5,654 nucleotides of DNA from Syntrophobacteria bacterium. GTDB lineage: Bacteria > Desulfobacterota > DSWW01. The notes under the pieces were generated by a model. That model ran no database searches and was not told the origin of the DNA. It saw nothing but the letters and a program-made list of their open reading frames with translations. The DNA lies in the NCBI GenBank assembly GCA_030145435.1, contig JAQYVQ010000619.1, forward strand, positions 1 to 5,654. Direction: 5' to 3'. Every line of letters begins with the position of its first letter. The stretch's first letter is position 1. Positions 1-5,654 of the stretch are shown piece after piece. A program made the translations under genes and the position numbers.

Positions 1-444
1 CACCGGCTTCTGGATGTCGGGACCGGGGGAGGGTTGCCCGGGATCCCGATCAAGGTTTTCAGGCCGGATATCTTCGTTTCGCTACTCGAGGCGCGGAGAA
101 AGAAGACCTCCTTCAACCAGCACGTCGTCGACCGGCTCGATCTGGAGGGAATCGAGGTGATCTGGGGGAGGCTGGGGGACGAGGAGATCAACGCAAGATA
201 TGCCAACCGGCCCTTCGACGGCATCATCACGCGAGCGGCCCTTTCGGCGGCCGAGGTCCTCAGGCTGGGAAAGGGAATCTTGCAGCCCGGAGGAACGATC
301 CTCCTGATGATGGGGGTAATCGACGAAGGACAGAGGGCAGAATTGCAGGAGGAGGCCATAACCCAGGGACGTCGCGTCGTTCAGGTCGCTCCCTACCGAT
401 TGCCCGGCCACGACCGGACGAGAAACCTTGTCTTGATTCGCTGA
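1..444 (+). CDS. rsmG: 16S rRNA (guanine-N7) methyltransferase RsmG, 3' part (5' end outside window)
   Basis: RsmG (older name GidB) uses S-adenosylmethionine to methylate N7 of a guanine in the 530 loop of 16S rRNA (G527 in E. coli numbering); it is cytoplasmic. The reading frame is open from the first base of the window. Its first visible residues are LLDVGTGGGLPGIP, the glycine-rich SAM-binding motif of the family. An acidic motif follows (LLEARRKKTSF, visible residues 28-38, with Glu30 where the family places its SAM-ribose acid), then ITRAAL and the LQPGG turn, and the frame ends at TGA 442-444. About 147 residues are visible; the family is usually about 210, so roughly 60 N-terminal residues lie upstream. 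The TTG at 34 is internal and is not the start, because the SAM motif begins before it. Its position before parA matches the common mnmG-rsmG-parA-parB order. The identification is confident from the motifs and the context together. Confidence 0.93.
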   Translation, partial: HRLLDVGTGGGLPGIPIKVFRPDIFVSLLEARRKKTSFNQHVVDRLDLEGIEVIWGRLGDEEINARYANRPFDGIITRAALSAAEVLRLGKGILQPGGTILLMMGVIDEGQRAELQEEAITQGRRVVQVAPYRLPGHDRTRNLVLIR

Positions 445-452
445 AAACCGAC

Positions 453-468
453 TGTTTCACGTGAAACA
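453..468. promoter_or_regulatory. parS: parS centromere site (ParB-binding palindrome)
   Basis: The 16 bases TGTTTCACGTGAAACA form a perfect palindrome identical to the widely conserved bacterial parS consensus. The site starts 8 bp after the rsmG stop and lies about 105 bp before the parA start. ParB dimers bind parS, clamp onto DNA in a CTP-dependent way and slide outward, forming the partition complex that ParA moves and that helps load SMC/MukBEF-type condensin. Because the site sits in the parAB leader, bound ParB could also influence parAB transcription; that is inference. No second copy was noticed in the window. Confidence 0.95.
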
Positions 469-510
469 TACCCCCAATTTCCCGCGCCCCACTTGTCTTT
501 CTCGGTCGTT

Positions 511-516
511 TATGAT
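511..516 (+). promoter_or_regulatory. possible -10 element for parAB (weak)
   Basis: TATGAT matches the sigma-70 -10 consensus TATAAT at five of six positions. It lies inside a short palindrome, TTATGATAA (510-518), in the only sizeable non-coding gap before parA. No good -35 box is found 16-18 bp upstream; the nearest candidate, TTGTCT at 493-498, is only 12 bp away. The call therefore rests on position and the -10 match alone. A promoter located in or upstream of rsmG could serve parAB instead. Confidence 0.25.
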
Positions 517-574
517 AAGAACTCTTCTTTCTGTGAGCGCCTGCTGAAAGCTCCCCGAAGGTGCCGATTTGTCC

Positions 575-1339
575 ATGGGCAGGATCGTATCCGTAGCGAA
601 TCAAAAGGGTGGGGTTGGTAAGACCACTACGGCCCTTAACCTATCCGCGACCCTGGCCGCTGCGGAGAAGAAGACGCTTCTCGTGGATCTCGACCCACAG
701 GGGAATTCAACCAGCGGCCTTGGGATTGACAAGAACGCCCTCCCTGCGACCGTCTACGAGGTGCTGCTCGGGACGAAGCGCCTCAAAGAGGTGACGCAGA
801 AGACGTCGCTTGTCTATCTTGACCTGGTCCCGGCCAATACCAAGCTGTTCGGAGCAGAGGTGGAGCTCGTAGACTTACAGAACCGAGAAAGGATTCTTCG
901 AGACTCCCTGGAGGAGATCAAGGGGACATATGAATATATCCTCGTGGATTGTCCCCCTTCGTTGACCCTCCTTACCATCAATGCCCTTGCGGCCGCGGAC
1001 TCGATCCTGATCCCCATCCAGTGCGAGTACTATGCGATGGAGGGCCTCGGACAGCTGCTGCACACGATCCAGCTCACGCGGGACACGCTCAACCCGCGTC
1101 TCGAGATCGAGGGCATCCTGTTTACGATGTTCGACGGCAGGAACAACCTTTCTCACCAGGTGGCCGAGGAGGTGAAGAAGCATTTTCCGAAAAAGGTTTT
1201 CCAGACGGTCATTCCCCGAAACATCAAGCTGAGTGAAAGCCCGAGCCATGGAAAGCCTGTAATACTCTACGATATAGGGTGCAAGGGGTCAGAGAGCTAC
1301 CTGGAGTTGGCCAAAGAATTCTTGTGTTCGTATTCATAA
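575..1339 (+). CDS. parA: Chromosome-partitioning ATPase ParA (Soj family)
   Basis: ParA is a deviant-Walker ATPase that binds DNA non-specifically as an ATP-bound dimer and releases it when ParB stimulates hydrolysis, giving the gradient that moves the parS/origin region. From the ATG at 575 the protein has 254 residues, normal for chromosomal Soj-type ParA. It shows the deviant Walker A motif KGGVGKTT (residues 11-18, with signature Lys11 and Lys16), the A' motif LLVDLDPQGNST (35-46) and Walker B YILVDCPP (121-128, Asp125). A conserved VIPRNIKLSESPSHGKP segment lies near the C-terminus. There is no N-terminal helix-turn-helix of the P1-type plasmid ParA, which fits a chromosomal role. An in-frame TTG at 569 would add two residues; GAAGG at 557-561 suits the TTG by spacing, but the family N-terminus begins at MGRIVSVANQKGG, so ATG 575 is preferred. 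parB follows after 20 nt, presumably in the same operon. Confidence 0.95.
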   Translation: MGRIVSVANQKGGVGKTTTALNLSATLAAAEKKTLLVDLDPQGNSTSGLGIDKNALPATVYEVLLGTKRLKEVTQKTSLVYLDLVPANTKLFGAEVELVDLQNRERILRDSLEEIKGTYEYILVDCPPSLTLLTINALAAADSILIPIQCEYYAMEGLGQLLHTIQLTRDTLNPRLEIEGILFTMFDGRNNLSHQVAEEVKKHFPKKVFQTVIPRNIKLSESPSHGKPVILYDIGCKGSESYLELAKEFLCSYS

Positions 1340-1359
1340 GAGACCTAAAAGAGACTTGA

Positions 1360-2211
1360 ATGAGCAAGAAACAGGCACTGGGAAAAGGCCTCAACGCGCT
1401 CATACCGACAGGCGGTGAGGAAGGGGGGGGGCCGAGAGGGTCCTTTCTGTGTCCCGTGGAACAGATCCGGCCCAATCCGGACCAACCGCGGAAACATTTT
1501 GACGAGCAATCCCTGGAATCCCTCGCGGTTACGATCAAGGAGAAGGGCGTCCTGCAGCCCTTGCTGGTTCGTAGGGTGGGGAATCGCTACGAGCTCATCG
1601 CAGGGGAGAGGCGTCTGCGGGCTGCCAAGAAGGCGGGCCTCGAGGAGGTGCCGGTCCTCATACGGGAGGCCGAGGAATCGGACCGTCTCGAGTTGTCGGT
1701 CCTGGAGAACATCCAGCGGGAAGACTTGAACCCGATCGAAGAGGCCAGGGCCTACAAGCAGATGCTGGATCGGCTCGAGCTTACCCAGGAGGAACTCGCT
1801 CGAAGGGTGGGCAAGGATCGCTCCTCCGTAGCAAACACGGTGCGGTTGCTGCAGCTTCCCCGGGAGATCCAGGAGGATATCGCCGTGGGGCGGCTGAGTT
1901 CGGGACATGCCCGGGCAATCCTGGCGCTTGATCGGGAGGTCATGCAGCTCAAGTTGTGGGCCCTGATCAAGGACAAAGGGCTTTCGGTCCGGGAGGCAGA
2001 GAAGCGTGTTCATGAGATGAAGGAGGGAAAGGCCGGGAAGGAAAAGCCCCCGGCCCCTCTCGATCCGGACATGCAGACCCTGCAGGATGAACTCTGTCAG
2101 CACTTCGGCACCCGGGTGAAGATCCAGACAGGGAAAGAGGGCGGAAAGATACAGATCCGGTACTCCTCGGCGGAGGAGCTGAACAGGCTCTACACATTGA
2201 TCATTCATTAG
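1360..2211 (+). CDS. parB: Chromosome-partitioning protein ParB (Spo0J family, CTP-dependent clamp)
   Basis: ParB binds parS, loads CTP, closes into a DNA clamp and spreads, building the partition complex and stimulating ParA. The 283-residue product has the expected order. A basic N-terminal peptide KKQALGKGLNALIP (residues 3-16) is the ParA-contacting segment. A Gly-rich linker (18-27) follows, then the CTP-binding ParB/Srx domain with NPDQPR (39-44), GERRLRAA (82-89) and ENIQR (116-120). A helix-turn-helix (about 141-165, LTQEELARRVGKDRSSVANT) recognises parS. After a Lys/Pro-rich linker (about 215-230) comes a C-terminal dimerisation domain (about 235-283). All nucleotide-binding motifs look intact. 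The cognate parS lies upstream of parA at 453-468. Only a weak purine-rich ribosome site (GAGA, 1351-1354) precedes ATG 1360, so translation may be partly coupled to parA. A nine-G tract falls in the linker codons. The stop is TAG. Confidence 0.96.
   Translation: MSKKQALGKGLNALIPTGGEEGGGPRGSFLCPVEQIRPNPDQPRKHFDEQSLESLAVTIKEKGVLQPLLVRRVGNRYELIAGERRLRAAKKAGLEEVPVLIREAEESDRLELSVLENIQREDLNPIEEARAYKQMLDRLELTQEELARRVGKDRSSVANTVRLLQLPREIQEDIAVGRLSSGHARAILALDREVMQLKLWALIKDKGLSVREAEKRVHEMKEGKAGKEKPPAPLDPDMQTLQDELCQHFGTRVKIQTGKEGGKIQIRYSSAEELNRLYTLIIH
1423..1431 (+). repeat. nine-G homopolymer inside parB
   Basis: Nine consecutive G bases encode Gly22-Gly23-Gly24 of ParB, in the flexible linker between the ParA-contacting peptide and the CTP-binding domain. 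As printed the frame is intact. Gain or loss of one base would shift the frame and remove every functional domain. Tracts of this length are prone to replication slippage and to sequencing error. Confidence 0.85.
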
Positions 2212-2243
2212 CGACAAGCGAGCAGAGGCTTGGGGAGCAGACG

Positions 2244-2693
2244 ATGAACATGGAACAGATGATAGGGTACCCGCCGAATTATTCGGTCCTCATTCAGGCG
2301 GTCATCTTCCTGGTCGCCCTGTACGTGATCAAGGCATTCATTCTGACCCCGATTTCAGAGGTCCTGAAGGGGCGCAGCGAGCGGATCGAGGGGTCGGAGC
2401 AAGAGGCGCAAAGGTTCGATGCGGAGAGCGGTCGACTCGACGCTAGCTACAGGGCAAAGATCGCCGACGCCAGGAGCCAGGCCCAGCAGGAGAGGGCAAA
2501 GCGTCGGGAGGAGGCCAGAGGGGTGGAGAGGGAGATCCTGGGCAAGGGCCGCCAGGAGGCCCAGGTGATCCTCGAGGGCATTCGATCGGAGATCCAGCAG
2601 GAGAGCACAGAGGCGAGGGGCCGGTTGCGCGAAGAGGCGGCCGGACTGTCCCGGACACTGACCGAGAAGCTATTGGGGAGGCCGGTTTCGTGA
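2244..2693 (+). CDS. atpF': F-type ATP synthase subunit b' (F0 peripheral stalk)
   Basis: This is one of two b-type stator subunits in the window. b/b' proteins anchor the peripheral stalk in the membrane and hold F1 static against the rotating c-ring. The 149-residue protein has one N-terminal membrane segment (about residues 15-34, VLIQAVIFLVALYVIKAFIL), followed by TPISEVLKGRSERIEG and a long, highly charged, Ala/Glu/Arg/Gln-rich helix expected to form a coiled coil with b. Its place as the first of two tandem b-like genes and its lack of a signal peptide fit the b' paralogue (also named atpX or atpG2); the b versus b' label is inferred from order. ATG 2244 is supported by GGGGAG at 2232-2237, six bases upstream; an in-frame ATG at 2250 is less well placed. 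The stop codon overlaps the atpF start by 4 nt. parB ends 32 nt upstream with no visible terminator. Confidence 0.88.
   Translation: MNMEQMIGYPPNYSVLIQAVIFLVALYVIKAFILTPISEVLKGRSERIEGSEQEAQRFDAESGRLDASYRAKIADARSQAQQERAKRREEARGVEREILGKGRQEAQVILEGIRSEIQQESTEARGRLREEAAGLSRTLTEKLLGRPVS
2675..2681 (+). promoter_or_regulatory. ribosome-binding site deciding the atpF start
   Basis: GGGGAGG lies within the last codons of atpF', 8 bases before the GTG at 2690. It is the best Shine-Dalgarno match near this gene and supports the GTG, whose bases overlap the atpF' stop (GTGA, 2690-2693), over the in-frame ATG at 2741. The ATG has only a weaker CGAGG at 2728-2732. Confidence 0.65.
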
Positions 2694-3319
2694 GCGCGAA
2701 GAAATGCAGCAGAAGAAAGGTTCGGCACGAGGCTTGGCTCATGAGGATTTCGGTTGCCATCCTGATCTCCGTGGCCCTTCTTGCCGTGGCAGGCCCCGTT
2801 GCCTGGGCGAGCGGTGGTGGAGAGGAGCATCATGAGGTCCATTTTGGCAAGGCGATGATCTTTCAGATCGTCAACTTCATCCTCCTCGCCTGTCTCCTGC
2901 TCTACGTCTACCGCAAAAACGCTGCGGGGAGCTTCGAAAAGAGGAGTCTGGAGATCCAGACGGCCATGGAAGAGGCGGCCAAGGCCAAGAAGGCTGCCGA
3001 GGACAAGTACTTGGAGTACCAGACTCGGGTCGTCCAATTGGACGACGAAATCGGCAAGATCATGGAGCTCGCCAAGGGGGATGCGGCGAAGGAGCGGGAG
3101 TCGATCGTCGAAGAGGCAAAGAAACAGTCTGAGAAGATCGTTCAGCAGGGAGAGTTGACGGCCAAGCATGAGGTGGAGCTGGCAAAGCAGGAACTGCGAA
3201 GAGAGGCGGCAGAGCTTGCTGCGCAAATGGCAGCGGATGCTGTTAAGAAGGCAGCGACACCGGAAGATCAGCGAAACTGGGTTAAGACCTACATCGACAA
3301 GATCGGAGAGGTCCAGTGA
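2690..3319 (+). CDS. atpF: F-type ATP synthase subunit b with N-terminal signal-peptide-like extension
   Basis: This is the second peripheral-stalk subunit, expected to pair with b'. From GTG 2690 it has 209 residues, longer than the usual ~155-170 for b. A basic stretch (residues 4-19, KKCSRRKVRHEAWLMR) leads into a hydrophobic segment (20-40, ISVAILISVALLAVAGPVAWA) ending in an Ala-x-Ala signal-peptidase I motif (38-40). A short Gly/Glu/His-rich part (GGGEEHHEVH, 42-51) comes before the usual b-subunit membrane helix (about 56-74, MIFQIVNFILLACLLLYVY). A long Ala/Lys/Glu-rich coiled coil follows to about residue 190. A pre-sequence before the b helix is, to my knowledge, seen in b subunits of Desulfobacterota, so this is probably not an error. 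If translation began at ATG 2741 the signal-like segment would still be complete. It overlaps atpH by 4 nt (GTGA, 3316-3319). Confidence 0.9.
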   Translation: MSAKKCSRRKVRHEAWLMRISVAILISVALLAVAGPVAWASGGGEEHHEVHFGKAMIFQIVNFILLACLLLYVYRKNAAGSFEKRSLEIQTAMEEAAKAKKAAEDKYLEYQTRVVQLDDEIGKIMELAKGDAAKERESIVEEAKKQSEKIVQQGELTAKHEVELAKQELRREAAELAAQMAADAVKKAATPEDQRNWVKTYIDKIGEVQ

Positions 3320-3858
3320 AAGAGGAAGTCATCGGAAGGCGATACGCCAAGGCACTGATTGCGCTTGGGCAAGAGCAGGGCACGTGGCAGGAGATCGGGC
3401 AGGGGGTCGGGGATTTCTTGGACCTTTTCGAGGAGAACGAGATCCTGAGAAAGGTCCTCTGCGACCCGATTCACGACCGGAAGAAGCGTAAGGCCATCCT
3501 GAGAGATGTCGTCGGAAAGATGGGGCTGGGAACCATCTGCTCGAATTTCCTGCAACTTCTCGTGGACAAGGAGAGAATTCGGTACCTGCCGGCCATCTAC
3601 TCTGCCTATCGGCGCCTGGAGGACTCGCTGGCGGGCCGATTGCGCGCCCGGCTGGTGACGGCCCAGAGGCTCGAAGACGAGGAGGTTGCGGCAATCCGGA
3701 AAGCCCTGGAACAGAGGTTCCAGAAAGAGATAATCCTTGATTGGTCGGAGGATCGGGAGATCCTTGGGGGAGTTGTATGCAAGGTCGAAGGGATGGTTTT
3801 TGACGGCTCTGTCAGGACCCAGCTTGAGACCCTAAAAGAGAGCATGAAAGGGGAATAG
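3316..3858 (+). CDS. atpH: F-type ATP synthase subunit delta
   Basis: Delta (the OSCP homologue) caps F1 by binding alpha N-termini and joins F1 to the b/b' stalk. The 180-residue length is typical. The N-terminal helical domain opens with the family motif GRRYAKALIAL (residues 7-17). The C-terminal domain carries the delta signature region around ILGGVVCKVEGMVFDGSVR (149-167), with the characteristic Gly-Gly followed by hydrophobic residues. Translation starts at GTG 3316, inside the atpF stop (4-nt overlap), with GGAG at 3305-3308 seven bases upstream, so coupled translation is likely. The stop TAG is followed by atpA after only 2 nt. Nothing is truncated. Confidence 0.95.
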   Translation: MKEEVIGRRYAKALIALGQEQGTWQEIGQGVGDFLDLFEENEILRKVLCDPIHDRKKRKAILRDVVGKMGLGTICSNFLQLLVDKERIRYLPAIYSAYRRLEDSLAGRLRARLVTAQRLEDEEVAAIRKALEQRFQKEIILDWSEDREILGGVVCKVEGMVFDGSVRTQLETLKESMKGE

Positions 3859-3860
3859 CC

Positions 3861-5393
<1,533 letters not shown>

Positions 5394-5453
5394 TGTCTTT
5401 CCCTCTTCTTCCTGGCGCCGAAAAATAGCTGGATCAACCTCGAGGGGTACCGA

Positions 5454-5654
5454 ATGGCGACGTTAAGGGATATTCAGAGACGAATTCAGAGCGTAAAGAA
5501 GACGGCCCAGATAACCAAGGCCATGCAGATGGTGGCGGCGGCCAGGCTCCGGAGATTGCAGGAGGCCCTGGAGAGCACACGTCCCTACGCGGACAAGATG
5601 AATCAGGTGGTGGGTCAGCTCGTCGGACAGATCGAGGGGGGAACGCACCCTCTC
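5454..5654 (+). CDS. atpG: F-type ATP synthase subunit gamma, 5' part (3' end outside window)
   Basis: Gamma is the central rotor shaft of F1 and couples c-ring rotation to catalysis in the alpha/beta hexamer. The first 67 residues are present and the frame stays open to the last base. The N-terminus MATLRDIQRRIQSVKKTAQ leads into ITKAMQMVAAARLRR (residues 20-34), the strongly conserved gamma N-terminal helix. The whole protein is usually about 285-295 residues, so about three quarters is missing. ATG 5454 has a good ribosome-binding site, GAGGGG at 5442-5447, six bases upstream. Unlike the tightly packed genes before it, it is separated from atpA by 60 nt. I see no promoter or terminator in that spacer, so it probably belongs to the same transcript. 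atpD and atpC are expected downstream. Confidence 0.96.
   Translation, partial: MATLRDIQRRIQSVKKTAQITKAMQMVAAARLRRLQEALESTRPYADKMNQVVGQLVGQIEGGTHPL

Noticed and set aside
34..36. TTG as start codon of the first gene
   Set aside because: The frame is open upstream to base 1 and the SAM-binding glycine motif begins before this codon, so rsmG is cut by the window edge and does not start here.
453..468. The palindrome read as a rho-independent terminator of rsmG
   Set aside because: It has no loop bases and is followed by TACCCCC instead of a T tract; its exact match to parS explains it fully.
570..581. Near-palindrome TGTCCATGGGCA over the parA start
   Set aside because: It is imperfect, has no loop, and is largely explained by the CCATGG around the start codon; no evidence of an operator.
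1345..2217. 290-codon open frame on the - strand covering parB
   Set aside because: It mirrors parB almost exactly, has no recognisable motif, and parB itself carries all family motifs; treated as a shadow.
2447..3226. 259-codon open frame on the - strand opposite atpF'/atpF
   Set aside because: Its leucine-rich translation is the complement of the charged Glu/Lys/Gln coiled-coil codons of the b subunits, a compositional artefact and not a membrane protein gene.
5394..5453. Possible promoter or terminator between atpA and atpG
   Set aside because: Small palindromes (GGCGCC, CCTCGAGG, GGTACC) are present, but there is no stem-loop with a T tract and no plausible -35/-10 pair; the spacer only shows a good ribosome site for atpG.

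Overview
This window is a stretch of core bacterial chromosome with all eight genes on the + strand: the 3' part of rsmG, then parA and parB, then an F-type ATP synthase cluster atpF'-atpF-atpH-atpA and the 5' end of atpG. The gene order and the family features (two b-type stator genes, with no a- or c-subunit gene beside them, directly behind parAB) suggest a Desulfobacterota (former Deltaproteobacteria) relative. This assignment is inferred from gene order and protein style, not from a database search. The DNA is GC-rich and GTG starts are frequent.

Region by region: positions 1-444 hold the C-terminal ~147 residues of the 16S rRNA methyltransferase RsmG; the gene begins before the window. 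Positions 445-574 are the longest non-coding gap. It carries a perfect 16-bp parS centromere palindrome (453-468), a weak -10-like promoter candidate and the parA leader. parA (575-1339) and parB (1360-2211) are separated by 20 nt and encode the chromosome-segregation ATPase and its CTP-dependent, parS-binding partner. After 32 nt the ATP synthase genes begin: atpF' (b'), atpF (b, with an N-terminal signal-peptide-like extension), atpH (delta) and atpA (alpha). These are packed with 4-nt overlaps or a 2-nt gap. A looser 60-nt spacer precedes atpG (gamma), which runs off the right edge; atpD and atpC would be expected beyond it.

Functionally there are two modules. The first is origin-proximal housekeeping: RsmG plus ParA/ParB/parS, which position and segregate the replication-origin region and help load condensin. 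The second is the stator and F1 half of ATP synthase. The F0 a and c subunits (atpB, atpE) are not in the window and are presumably encoded elsewhere. No terminator is visible between the modules, so read-through from parAB into atp is plausible.

I found no mobile element, CRISPR array, RNA gene or clearly novel system. The points worth a second look are the parS site, the parAB-atp junction, the signal-peptide-bearing b subunit, a nine-G tract in parB and a substitution in the alpha-subunit signature.
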